Source: Mixophyes australis (Eukaryota > Chordata > Amphibia > Anura > Limnodynastidae). From it: a stretch of 64,000 nt of DNA. The stretch covers positions 158,377,227-158,441,226 of the forward strand of contig JAVHZZ010000004.1 of the NCBI GenBank assembly GCA_036250195.1. Reading direction: 5' to 3'. Shown piece after piece: positions 35,345 to 45,285 of this stretch. The notes beneath the pieces were generated by a model. That model was not told the DNA's origin. It did not search any database and saw only the letters and a list, made by a program, of their open reading frames with translations. The position numbers and the translations under genes were made by a program. Position 1 is the stretch's first letter; every line of letters begins with the position of its first letter.

Positions 35345-35690
35345 TGACATTTGTGGAATTTTATTTTGTTGTCCTGTACCTGCCCCCAGGCGATTGCTTT
35401 TTACTAATTAGTGATTTGGTATCCATCTCCTGTGAGCACTTTCTTCAAACAAACCCTAACAGACTATTGGATTTCCAAACACAATTAAATAATACACAAT
35501 TTTTCTCTATCACATAGCATTTTAAAGTTGGTTTATTATATGCCTTTGTTTACACTGTGTCTAATATTTTTGCCAATTTGATTACTGCATTCCTGCTATT
35601 TAACAAGTTTCTAAGTTGTTCTCTTCTTCCGACTGTTCCTCTAGCTTTCCTGGTGCCTTTAATCGTTCATGTTTTTGTGAACTAACCAGA
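35345..35690 (+). repeat. Unclassified dispersed repeat, copy 1 (pair with 41525-41870)
   Basis: Matches 41525-41870 in the same orientation at roughly 70% by eye. Shared blocks in order include CCTG-ACCTGCC, GGTGATTTCTTT against GGCGATTGCTTTT, CTACTGGATTTCCAAACA, TTTTTCTCTGTCACAT, and CTTTCC...CTAATCCTCTTG near the end. It has no coding frame or terminal repeats that I can name. Confidence 0.65.
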
Positions 35691-35899
35691 GGTGGAAGTG
35701 GGGGTATATGGGGATATGCCTTACCACCACTTCTCCTACTGCCTTTATTGTAAAACTATCAAATTCCATTTACTCACCATATTCCCATTTCATTTTTTAT
35801 ATCGTTCCTTCTTGGGTTGCAAGAGCAGCTCCATTAAGAAGGGTTTCCTTCCTTAAACGAATTATTAGAGATAGAAATAGGCGCTCATTGACTACAAAT

Positions 35900-37130
35900 A
35901 TATGTTTTATGTTCAATATAACGTCTTTATGTAACAATATAGATATATGTCTCTAATAACGGCCAGTACTTTAGGGACCTTTAGTTTAATGTTTATAATG
36001 ACCTTCACAGATATACCACCTTTTCTAATAATATATTAAAATTGTTTTTATTAACAAAATGCAAAACAAATACATATACCCCAATATACCTTAGAATAAT
36101 AAAAGTGGATAAAACACACTTATTGAAGCTCCTAGACACATAAAACATTCCCAAAAACATTCACTATAGCTCAGTACATCCAGTTCAACAGCTAACTTAG
36201 TCCAATATATAATGTCTGTTTTGTCACAAAATCATACTGGTACAGTACTTGCTGATTAGTCTCAATATAGGTAAATCCTGAATGGATAATGTAATGTGTC
36301 CATGCCACATTGAAATAATCGATCCAGTAAGTCCCATTGCTGTCCTATGAGCTGACAGCAGGGCAAGAAGAAAGAAGAGGTGTCGTCTGGAGCCTGGAGG
36401 CTACAGCGAAGAGGACCAGGTAAGTTTCTATGTATGGGGGAAGCGGAGGTGATACACTGGGGTTGAGGGGGGGCTTACAAATTACTGGGGGCCTCTTAGC
36501 CCAGGGGCCTACATTGGCTTAATCCGGCCCTGCAAATCATATGGCTTTAAAACACCTACTAAAGATAAACCAAGAACTTGAATCAGCTGCATCTGCACTG
36601 TACATGGCCTACACTCATCCGCCTCTTCCCTCCTCCATTCCGCCTTTCAAGTCTTAGGCAGTTAGTGAGTGTCAATTGTATTCAGGCATGAATTGCATGC
36701 AAATTTGTTCTTTGTAGTAATGTCCGATTCTGAGCACACAAGATCCGGCATGCAAGGAGACTTACGTTTGAAGTGGGCAGCAGAGTGGCCTAGTGGTTAG
36801 CACTTCTGCCTCACAGCACTGGGGTCATGAGTTCAATTCCCGACCTTGGTCTTATCTGTGTGGAGTTTGTATGTTCTCCCCGTGTTTGCGTGGGTTTCCT
36901 CCGGGTGCTCCGGTTTCCTCCCACACTCCAAAAACATACTGGTAGGTTAATTGGTTAATTGGTAAATTGACCCTAGTCTCTCTCTCTCCCTGTCTGTGTG
37001 TGTGTGTATGTTAGGGAATTTAGATTGTAAGCTCCAATGGGGCAGGGACTGATGTGAATGAGTTCTCTGTACAGCACTGCGGAATTAGTGGCGCTATATA
37101 AATAACTGATGATGATGATGATGATGATGA
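35900..37130 (+). repeat. 1.2 kb composite repeat, copy 2 (inverse of 9956-11163)
   Basis: Runs from ATATGTTTTATGTTC at 35900 to the (GAT)n tail of a SINE at 37130, and mirrors copy 1 base for base apart from scattered changes, many of them C/T or G/A. The inner hAT-like end (TTAATCCGGCCCTG, ending near 36534) is present in both copies. The two lie about 25 kb apart in opposite orientation. Confidence 0.8.
36775..37130 (+). mobile_element. tRNA-derived SINE, full length
   Basis: Head GTGGCCTAGTGGTTAGCAC, B box ATGAGTTCAATTCC (C of the CpG lost), central block GTTTCCTCCGGGTGCTCC, a (TC)n/(TG)n stretch, then CTGTACAGCACTGCGG, ATATAAATAACTGATG and (ATG)n. It is the best preserved full-length SINE in the window and forms the 3' end of composite copy 2. 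Confidence 0.93.
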
Positions 37131-38323
37131 AGTTTGGTCAGGCTCTATATGTTTAAAAGGTCTGTGTACTAGGGAATATGAATATGACTAAGGGAAAGAT
37201 AGGAAAGATGAGCATACTGCAAGTATTTTGGTCCAAAAGGATTATGGTTTTATTTGGGATTCATTTATATTTTAGCTCTAACTTTCTTCTAATGCTCAAC
37301 TTATGGGAGTTATCACAATGACTACCTTTTACAAAATCTATAAACCTATAAATGAACATGCCTGTAGATATAACATTCCTAAACATGAAAAAAAAGGAAG
37401 AGATTATGGAGCGCCTTTAAGAACAATTTTAGGATTAAAAATGATGTGTAGAATTCATACAGCTAATTGTCATTTACAAGGTGTCAATCACAGTTAGCCC
37501 TAAATAAATAATATATCCTTTATATTTAGCAGTCTCAATATGAAAAAGTAAAAAATTTCACCTAACAAAAACTATACTCTAAGTGACTGCTTTCAGAATA
37601 GGCTGTTTAATGAGTGTAAATCTGGTCATGGGACTTTACATTATATTTTAGCGGGGATAGAGCCTATGAGACTTTCTGTCAATCGAGTTTTACTGTATAA
37701 TTACATAGTTTTTCCACAGAATTACGATAATCATAAACATGGTAACATGCTGAGTGTATTGTGTTCTATATAATGTTTAAAATGACTAATAATGTTTATC
37801 ATATTACGTCTTTATGCTTATATTTTTTTTTTTGGAAGCCCGAGAACAGTGTTTTCGCTCCCTAATGCTCGAAAAAATAAGTGAAAAACGTAAAAAACGT
37901 GCACAAGGGTACAGTACATGGTCCTCCTCTGAAAAGGGTCTTCAACCAGGGCTTGACAACTGGCCCACCCCCGGAAGGGTGGGCAACAATGGGGTTCAGG
38001 GGGCCGGAACAAAAATGCCACACAGCCCCCCCTAGATCTTCAGGGAGCAGAGCCCAGAAAGGCCTACGGCACCCCAAAAACCTGAGAAGCTTAAAAAACA
38101 TAAAAATGACGAACAAAAGATGTAATAAATAGAAAAATAAAAAAGTGCAGAGTGGTTACAGCCCCAGCCTCATGGGGCTGTAAAAATTTTCTCGCCCAGC
38201 CAAAAGGCCGGGGCAAAGAATAGAGGCGGTGCGTATGGAGAAAGTGGTCATAATGCTTATATGATACTTGCGCCTCTTTTCGCTTGTGGAGGTGGGAAGG
38301 AGATGGCTGATCATATGCAGACT
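37131..38323. other. No recognised gene; GC-rich patch with hairpin at 38157-38184
   Basis: AT-rich to about 37810, then a GC-rich patch (37815-38240). It contains the hairpin ACAGCCCC-AGCCTCA-TGGGGCTGT (38159-38183) and overlapping short frames on both strands (60-84 codons). None has recognisable domains, and no terminal repeats were found for the patch. Confidence 0.45.
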
Positions 38324-38331
38324 GTTTACAG

Positions 38332-38614
38332 CATACCTGCCTACTCCCCTAGAATGTCTGGGAGACTCCTACATTTTTGGGAGTTCTCCCGGACTCCCGG
38401 GAGAGCAGGGCAACCTCCCGCATCCTGCCTTCCTCCTTGGTGAAGTGGGTGGGGCTGAGGCTAAATGCATCATTCTGGCCCTGCCCCCTGCTGTAATAGG
38501 CAGAAATTGCTAAAGTGTAGCAGACGGGTGGGGCCTAACAATGTGATTCAAATGACCACGCCCCCAGGGCTGACACCCCTCCTGGAGATCTTGCTGCCAA
38601 AGTTGGCAAGTATG
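38332..38614. mobile_element. Non-autonomous hAT MITE (CATACTTGCC family)
   Basis: Ends CATACCTGCCTACTCC and AAAGTTGGCAAGTATG are inverted repeats. A perfect 8-bp target duplication GTTTACAG flanks it (38324-38331 and 38615-38622). Inside, GTCTGGGAGACTCC and GGACTCCCGGGAGAGC form the family's internal palindrome. 283 bp, no coding. Confidence 0.93.
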
Positions 38615-38837
38615 GTTTACAGTAAAAGTATGTTCTCGTAATTGTAACTGAGGCATACCCGCACGATGCAGATATTCTTATCAGTAGCCATATTAGTTGC
38701 AGAGTGACCTCTGAAGCTGATTGAGCTGTCTTCATTGCTTCTGCTCTATTATATGATCTTATGGATGCGTTTCAAAATTATTTTTTGCTACTTTCATACA
38801 TACACAAGAAGAAAGATTATATCTGCTGTATTATAGG

Positions 38838-39208
38838 CAGGGCCGGCTTAAGGGAATGGAGGCCCATGGGCTAAGGGGGCCTCCATTCCCCCGTGAGGCC
38901 CCCCCCTGTGATCCGAGCTGCCCCCAAGGCACTTACCTTCTTCTCCTGGCGTTGCAGTCCTTTTCCGGCACGCTGTACGCTCTTTACTGAGGAGATCTCG
39001 TGAGAGTGAGACTCACAAGATCTCCTCAGTAAGGAGACTACAGCGCGCCGGGGAAGCACTGCAGTGAAAGTGCTCAGCAGCATTGATTGCGCCGGGGGCG
39101 CCCCCGCCCCCAACCGATCAATACTGCTGATGAGAAATTTCAAGGGCCCCTGGATGCCCGAGGCCCCTGGGCTGTAGCCCAGTTAGCCCTAGGGTTAATC
39201 TGGCCCTG
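38838..39208. mobile_element. Non-autonomous hAT element with internal palindrome
   Basis: Ends CAGGGCCGGCTTAAGGG and GGGTTAATCTGGCCCTG, with a perfect 8-bp duplication ATTATAGG (38830-38837 and 39209-39216). The centre contains TTACTGAGGAGATCTCGTG facing its inverse (CAAGATCTCCTCAGTAA). 371 bp, GC-rich, no coding. Confidence 0.94.
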
Positions 39209-39354
39209 ATTATAGGGGTTGTTTAATTGAAATCAAACCAAATTTTCTGTAGTGTTTACCCAGCCCAAGTCTGGTAGCAAATAATTCTCTCAAATGAAAT
39301 GGGGCTGGCTGAAGTCTATGCAATATAATTACCTTATCTGTTACTGTTCTCACT

Positions 39355-39789
39355 GGGCCTCATTTGGAGTCGGACGCAAAGTCCATTTTAGGCGCCTCGA
39401 CCACAAAACCACTATCACGCATGTGCAGCAAGCACCATAGTCGCCTGCATCTCGGATGAAATTTACACTTTCGACAGCTTGCGGCTTAGTACTAGGGAAA
39501 GGGTTGGAATGCGGAGTTGTGAAGGTGTGAACTTGTGTAATATAGACACAGGGGGTGGGACCACGTAAGTAAATCCTGGATGCAGTAAGGCGCAGACACA
39601 ACACATGTCAAAAAAGGGCTAAAAATGTGTAGCAGGAATTAGGTGGCGCAAGTAGTTAGTTAGCTGCACAGATTGGTCGCAGCTCGGTAGGTTATTACGA
39701 GTGGGACACAACTGGGGTTGCATGCCACTCATAATACCCTACCGAGCTGCGGCACACTTCCACATTGCGTCCGCCTATGAATGAAGCCC
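39355..39789. mobile_element. Harbinger-like MITE
   Basis: Ends GGGCCTCATTTGGAGTCGG and GCGTCCGCCTATGAATGAAGCCC are imperfect inverse copies sharing GGACGCAA. ACT flanks both sides as a possible 3-bp duplication. A second inverse pair lies inside on the right half (GCAGCTCGGTAGG near 39678 and CCTACCGAGCTGC near 39738). 435 bp, no coding. Confidence 0.75.
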
Positions 39790-39792
39790 ACT

Positions 39793-39998
39793 GTGGGCAA
39801 ATGTAATATTAATATTAAAATGTTAAAATGTATTAAAATGGAAATATTGCTTTGTTATTAAGCTGGTACTCACAGAAATCAAACATGGCCATAAGCATCC
39901 ACTTTATGAGAGAAGAAAAAACATTCAATTGACATCTTCTGACTTTGTGGTTTTTGATAATTATATAACCTCTAACTTGTGCATTGCAAATAAGTGAA

Positions 39999-40064
<66 letters not shown>

Positions 40065-40729
40065 AAACCACATTATAGTCATTTTAGATTAGCTGGGGAA
40101 ATTACAAATTGCAAGATTTCTTTCCACTAATTCCACAGAAAAAACACAAAGTTTTATGATCACTTCCTTAGCAAGAAATTATTTTTCTCTTCAATAGCTA
40201 CATGTATCATTTCCTGTGTTTCTTTTACTTAGAAATGTCATCACTCATAAGTAAAGGGATTAGACGACTGTGCTTCACAGCAAGTGTTTGAATAAAATGC
40301 ATTCCTTAAGAACTATTTACCATATCATCTAGAAAACAGTTGCGACTGCCTGTTAAATGTTTGTTTAATTCGAGACTATAGTTTCTGCTTTGTTGGCTTT
40401 AGTTAATTCTTCAAAAAGATTAGAAAAAAACAAAAAACCCAGATTTTAAACATTATTAGCACCTTTAATTTCCCCTTCAAGTGTTGTACTATTTTTTATT
40501 GCTGACGAATTACATTCATGAACATGTTTATACGGGTGTTTCCAGCACATTTTCCAAATAATAAACAGCTGAATTGCTGCTGTACCTCAAAATATATTTA
40601 AAGGACCACTAGACATATAATGCACATGGTTTTCTATAAAACAGCTATCACATAAAATGACAAGGAGAAGTGAAGGATTGTGGTTCACCAAAATGTTAAT
40701 ATCTTAATATTACCAGATCGTGGGTTGGG
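39793..40729. other. AT-rich sequence with a TA microsatellite
   Basis: Apart from the (TA)n run at 40001-40061, nothing recognised. Confidence 0.5.
40001..40061. repeat. (TA)n microsatellite
   Basis: About thirty uninterrupted AT units. Confidence 0.97.
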
Positions 40730-41125
40730 TACAATCTGTCAACGCTGAATCTATTGACACGTAAATGCAGACAGTCAGACTGTCGTCAGGCAGTAATGTC
40801 AGCAGTCACAATGTCGACATTTAAATGGCAATGCCAGAGGCATTACAGCCACCGGACATTAAAAAAAACCCATTCAAATCACCTAAAAATACAAAATGAG
40901 ACTTGAATACATAAATCTATTAAAAAAACAAAAAAAATATGCCCCCCTTCGAACATATTAACCCTGGTACTAGCAAAATCAGGGGGTGCTCCCAGGGGGC
41001 TACCCAACCCTATACTGAAAGCACTAGGGCTCTTCCCACACCCCTGGGGTGGTGGGTGTGGGGTAGTTAAAAATATTTTAACAGTTTATCAGAGGCTGCC
41101 ATTAACAGTTTGGCCATGCTGGTGC
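40730..41125. repeat. Possible dispersed repeat rich in GTCGACAT-like palindromes
   Basis: The first part has short related units (TCTGTCAACGC, ACAGTCAGACTGTCG, CAATGTCGACATTTAAATG). The second part has GGGGGTGCTCCC and ACCCCTGGGGTGG. It looks like a DNA-element interior, but ends were not found. Confidence 0.35.
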
Positions 41126-41131
41126 TTGTAA

Positions 41132-41268
41132 TACTACAATCATCATCATCATCATCAACATCAACATTTATTTATTTATATAGCGCCAGCAAATTCCGTA
41201 GCACTTTACAATTGGGAACAAACATTAATAAGACAATACTGGGTAGTACATACAGACAGAGAGGTATC
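41132..41268 (-). mobile_element. LINE 3' tail, minus strand
   Basis: (CATCAT)n, then CAACATTTATTTATTTATATAG, given here as its parts CATTTATTTATTTATATAG and GCGCCAGCAAATTCC, followed by GTAGCACTTTACAATTGGG and TACATACAGACAGAGAGG. It is the inverse of the tail at 34337. Only the last ~135 bases are present, and a hammerhead-like motif abuts it. Confidence 0.8.
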
Positions 41269-41270
41269 AG

Positions 41271-41310
41271 TCTTGATAAAGGGCTGTGGAGCCCAAAATG
41301 TTGACTTATT
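41271..41310 (+). other. Hammerhead-like retroelement motif
   Basis: TCTTGATAAAGGGCTGTGG, AGCCCAAAATGTTGAC: a GGGCT/AGCCC hairpin between a TTGATAAA box and an AAAATG box that looks like a decayed GAAACG. The layout resembles a hammerhead core with loss of key bases. About 110 bases further on, TTCCTGCACCCAGGC may belong to the same element. Confidence 0.3.
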
Positions 41311-41460
41311 TTCTAATGGAATAAATACTTTAACAATCCAGAAAAGTCCTGCGAGTGCCTCCTAATTATACTATTTTATACATTCATGTTATTGGAGTTC
41401 CTGCACCCAGGCTTGAGAAATATCTACAAACGTGAGTGCCTTTCCTGTTATGTGTTTTAT

Positions 41461-41482
41461 ATATATATATATATATTTATAT

Positions 41483-41512
<30 letters not shown>
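41461..41512. repeat. (AT)n(TAGA)n microsatellite
   Basis: AT units followed by about six to seven TAGA units. Confidence 0.95.
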
Positions 41513-41513
<1 letters not shown>

Positions 41514-41524
41514 TATGTAGGATA

Positions 41525-41870
41525 CTGAAATTTCTGGAATTTCAGCTTGTTTTCCTGACCTGCCACGAGGTGATTTCTTTATACCAATGAGTGATTTTGG
41601 GGCTCTTTCCTGATACAAGCCCTAGAAGACTACTGGATTTCCAAACAAAAATTAATTAAAGCACATTTTTCTCTGTCACATCACTGTGTCTTATATTTTA
41701 TTACATGCATATTCTAACCTGACACATTGGCAGTTTCATTTCCACATTTCTGCAAGTTTCTATGTTGTTTTCCTCTTTCCACTAATCCTCTTGTTTTCCC
41801 AGTGCCATTTACTCACTTCTTTACAATCTGTTTACTTTTTTGGTAACTAACATTGGGAACTGGTAACTTT
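41525..41870 (+). repeat. Unclassified dispersed repeat, copy 2 (pair with 35345-35690)
   Basis: Direct-orientation partner of 35345-35690. Shared blocks include GACTACTGGATTTCC, TTTTTCTCTGTCACATCA and TTTCTATGTTGTTTTCCTC. No terminal repeats or coding frame. Confidence 0.65.
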
Positions 41871-42006
41871 ATCAACAGCACAAACTGTGCCAATTTGAGC
41901 TGAATATTTGATCTCCTGTCATGGACTGCTGGTAGAAAGTCTCAAGAGCTAGCAAAATACATTAATGCGCCTTTGCCTTTTACGACCACCTGGACTCATT
42001 TTCTTA

Positions 42007-42426
42007 GGCTGGGTACACTCTACAGAAAATTTCTCCCTATCGATATTGTTAACGGTTTTACCAATGACTGAAAGTCCTGATCAGCATGCTGATCCATGTG
42101 TACACACTAAACACACTTTATACGATTTACCTTCACATCTGTGCTCGTTATCTGTCATAAGGATCGACTGAAAAAAACGTGATTCTACACACTCCATAGC
42201 GATCTATGGACACTGACGGTCGTGAGTGGACAGAATTTTAACAGCATAGTTCCATCACTGAACAAGATTTTTAATTCGGTTTAAAAATCAAATCAAATGA
42301 TATGATCAGCTTTGAAACGATAATCGTTCATCGTTGGAGCGTACACATTAATGCGATATCGAATGGTCATTTATCTTTTGTTCGAGCCCAATAATCGGCT
42401 GAAAACCCTATAGGGTGTACCCAGCT
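42007..42426. mobile_element. Harbinger-type MITE (GGCTGGGTACAC family)
   Basis: Ends GGCTGGGTACACTCTAC and AGGGTGTACCCAGCT are inverted repeats. TTA stands on both sides (42004-42006 and 42427-42429), and the paralogous empty site near 42681 has a single TTA, which supports a 3-bp TTA duplication as in PIF/Harbinger. The interior (GATATGATCAGC, GGAGCGTACACATTAATGC) matches 50908-51116. 420 bp, no coding. Confidence 0.85.
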
Positions 42427-43021
42427 TTAGTCTTCATGAATTGAAGTATCTGTCAGGGAGACATGATAGTGGTGACCCAGTGAAAGAACAGATTGGCCAA
42501 GTCATTAAGTGATTGGTAGCACAGTACAAATACAAGTGGCCGAGGTGTAGTCATGGTCATATAATAAGTCAGGGCAGACAGCAACAGCCTTATTCAGGTC
42601 CTAGCATAGTTTGATATGAATAGTCCAAATAATATTTATAGTATGTCTTCTGCCTTTTTGAAACACATGGACTCGTTTTTTTTAGTCTTCATGGATTGAG
42701 ATATCCGTCAGCTCTTTGTCCACCCTGGGCAGATAAGAATGAGAAGGGAGTCATGATAGTGGGAACCCAATGAAAAAATAGTCAGATGGCTGGGTTCATA
42801 ATTAGTACAGTATAAATACAGTTTATCAAATGTGTAGTCAGGTCCTAGCTAGAGATGGGCGGGTCCGGTTCTCCGAGAACCGAACCCACCCGAACTTTGG
42901 GTATCCGAGTACCGAGCTGAGCAGCTCGGTACTCTCCCGCCCGTTCCAAATCCAAATCGAGGCCGAACGTCATTGTGACGTCGTCGGATCTCGGGGCTCG
43001 GTTCTCGCGATACTTCAACTT

Positions 43022-43029
43022 TATAAATA
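43022..43029 (+). promoter_or_regulatory. TATA box of the hAT element
   Basis: TATAAATA lies 172 bases inside the left end. The ~35 bases after it (CGCCTCCAC, GCAATCCATCGCCATTTGAC) are also conserved at 62421 in another hAT copy at nearly the same distance from its end (166 bases). Conservation of both sequence and spacing suggests the core promoter of the family. Confidence 0.6.
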
Positions 43030-43199
43030 CACGCCTCCACAGCAATCCATCGCCATTTGACAGAGGGAGAGAGCAGGGTGTAGTCATAGGCTAATTAGAG
43101 CAGGGACAGAGAATACAATATTGTTCTTGCAATTGCTCTAACCAAAATCGCTAGTGCAGAGAGGAGGATAGAGGTTTATTATTTTTTCTTCATATTTGG

Positions 43200-44610
43200 C
43201 ACTCCCCAGCGCTTTTGGGGTGTCCCCCATAATTGTGCATAAATATTTCTGGCTGTCAAAAGTCATATCTGTCAGCAGTATCTACTAAATAATTTTTAGC
43301 ACTCCTCAGTGCTTTTGGGGTGTCCTCCCTAATTGTGCATTAATATTTCTGGCTGTCAAAAGTCATATCTGTCAGCAGTATCTACTAAATAATTTTTAGC
43401 ACTCCTCAGTGCTTTTGGGGTGTCCTCCCTAATTGTGCATTAATATTTCTGGCTGTCAAAAGTCATAACTGTCAGCAGTATCTACTAAATAATTTTTAGC
43501 ACTCCTCAGTGCTTTTGGGGTGTCCTCCCTAATTGTGCATTAATATTTCTGGCTGTCAAAAGTCATATCTGTCAGCAGTATCTACTAAATAATTTTTAGC
43601 ACTCCTCAGTGCTTTTGGGGTGTCCTCCCTAATTGTGCATTAATATTTCTGGCTGTCAAAAGTCATAACTGTCAGCAGTATCTACTAAATAATTTTTAGC
43701 ACTCCTCAGTGCTTTTGGGGTGTCCTCCCTAATTGTGCATTAATATTTCTGGCTGTCAAAAGTCATATCTGTCAGCAGTATCTACTAAATAATTTTTAGC
43801 ACTCCTCAGTGCTTTTGGGGTGTCCTCCCTAATTGTGCATTAATATTTCTGGCTGTCAAAAGTCATATCTGTCAGCAGTATCTACTAAATAATTTTTAGG
43901 ACTCCCCAGCGCTTTTGGGGTGTCCCCCATAATTGTGCATAAATATTTCTGGCTGTCAAAAGTCATATCTGTCAGCAGTATCTACTAAATAATTTTTAGC
44001 ACTCCTCAGTGCTTTTGGGGTGTCCTCCCTAATTGTGCATTAATATTTCTGGCTGTCAAAAGTCATAACTGTCAGCAGTATCTACTAAATAATTTTTAGC
44101 ACTCCTCAGTGCTTTTGGGGTGTCCTCCCTAATTGTGCATTAATATTTCTGGCTGTCAAAAGTCATAACTGTCAGCAGTATCTACTAAATAATTTTTAGC
44201 ACTCCTCAGTGCTTTTGGGGTGTCCTCCCTAATTGTGCATTAATATTTCTGGCTGTCAAAAGTCATATCTGTCAGCAGTATCTACTAAATAATTTTTAGC
44301 ACTCCTCAGTGCTTTTGGGGTGTCCTCCCTAATTGTGCATTAATATTTCTGGCTGTCAAAAGTCATAACTGTCAGCAGTATCTACTAAATAATTTTTAGC
44401 ACTCCTCAGTGCTTTTGGAGTGTCCTCACTAATTGTGCATTAATATTTCTGGCTGTCAAAAGTCATATCTGTCAGCAGTATCTACTAAATAATTTTTAGC
44501 ACTCCTCAGTGCTTTTGGGGTGTCCTCCCTAATTGTGCATTAATATTTCTGGCTGTCAAAAGTCATATCTGTCAGCAGTATCTACTAAATAATTTTTAGC
44601 ACTCCTCAGT
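43200..44610. repeat. 100-bp tandem array, 14 units, with a 700-bp higher-order repeat
   Basis: Units start ACTCCTCAGTGCTTTTGG and end with CTACTAAATAATTTTTAG. The period is exactly 100 bases over 14 units. Units 1 (43201) and 8 (43901) share the rare variant CCCCAGCGC...TGTCCCCCATAATTG...CATAAAT, exactly 700 bases apart. An A/T variant at AGTCATA(A/T)CT follows t-t-a-t-a-t-t in units 1-7 and t-a-a-t-a-t-t in units 8-14. The second seven units therefore look like a copy of the first seven. Confidence 0.98.
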
Positions 44611-44624
44611 GGTTTGCGCTCAGA

Positions 44625-45285
44625 ATGGATTCAAAGCAGTCCACATATGATCTGAATGAGCAACCAGGTTCTGTCACCAGTCCTGATGTTAGTGTTCCCA
44701 GTACGTCATCTGGCCAAGGCGATGTCAAACAACAGAGTGTTTTCAAATTAGTGCAAAAAACAAAAACCAAAAAAAAATTTACTGTATTGAAGCGAAAAAG
44801 AAGTGTAACTGAGCAAAAGTTAAGTGACGATAAAAAAAAAAATTGCAAGCATGCCATTCTACACACGCAGTGGCAAAGAGAGAATGAGGCCTTCACCTTT
44901 GGCTATTAGTGGCAGATCCCAAAAAGTTACCCAGCCTACAATTGGTGCACAACTACTGTTACGCGTCAAAGCCAAGCTGCAAGATAACAGTGAGGCATTA
45001 CAGGAGAATATTTGCTCTGATTCACAAATGACAACAATCCCTGTGGAGAGTCCATCCAACAGTGGGATGTCTAATCGTGAGCATTCTGCTGATGTGTGCC
45101 TTAATAGCCCGAGTGTAGCCAGTGATACCCAAATTGAGGATGCCACTTTGGAATTAGAAGAGGATGAGGGGGAGATTTATGTAGGCGCCGAGGGCGCTAA
45201 TGATGATGTTGATGATTATGATGCAGACAGATACCAAATTGCCTTTCTCAATTTCTATTTATATTCTAGATTATATAACGGCTGA
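44625..45285 (+). pseudogene. hAT element N-terminal coding region, frameshifted
   Basis: Two overlapping frames form one broken protein. The first, from ATG 44625, runs MDSKQSTYDLNEQ, then Ser-rich (VPSTSSGQGD) and Lys-rich (KTKTKKKFTVLKRKR) parts. The second continues from about 44840 with MPFYTRSGKERMRPSPLA, KVTQPTIGAQLL, an acidic tail (LELEEDEGEIYVG, DDVDDYDAD) and then a stop after a hydrophobic end. The shift lies at the A11 run near 44832. A basic, low-complexity N-terminus with an acidic tail could be the start of a hAT transposase or an accessory protein. No BED finger or RNase H-like core follows, because the second 100-bp array begins at the acidic tail. The MPFY start recurs at 63144 in the related element. 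Confidence 0.6.

Noticed and set aside
36775..36850. tRNA gene
   Set aside because: A- and B-box-like blocks are present, but the sequence does not close into a clear cloverleaf by eye and is followed by a SINE body and LINE-like tail.
37303..37497. 64-codon frame as a small gene
   Set aside because: No domain, no promoter or splice evidence, and similar lengths are expected by chance.
43200..44610. CRISPR-like array
   Set aside because: Units are contiguous 100-mers with no unique spacers, lie inside a transposon with target duplications, and the genome is eukaryotic.
43200..44610. Centromeric satellite
   Set aside because: The array is only 1.4 kb and is bounded by hAT ends and single-copy-like flanks. 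No evidence of a centromere.
44606..45146. Antisense frames of 95-96 codons over the hAT coding region
   Set aside because: They mirror the sense frames. The sense strand has the acidic/basic pattern and the match to the related element.
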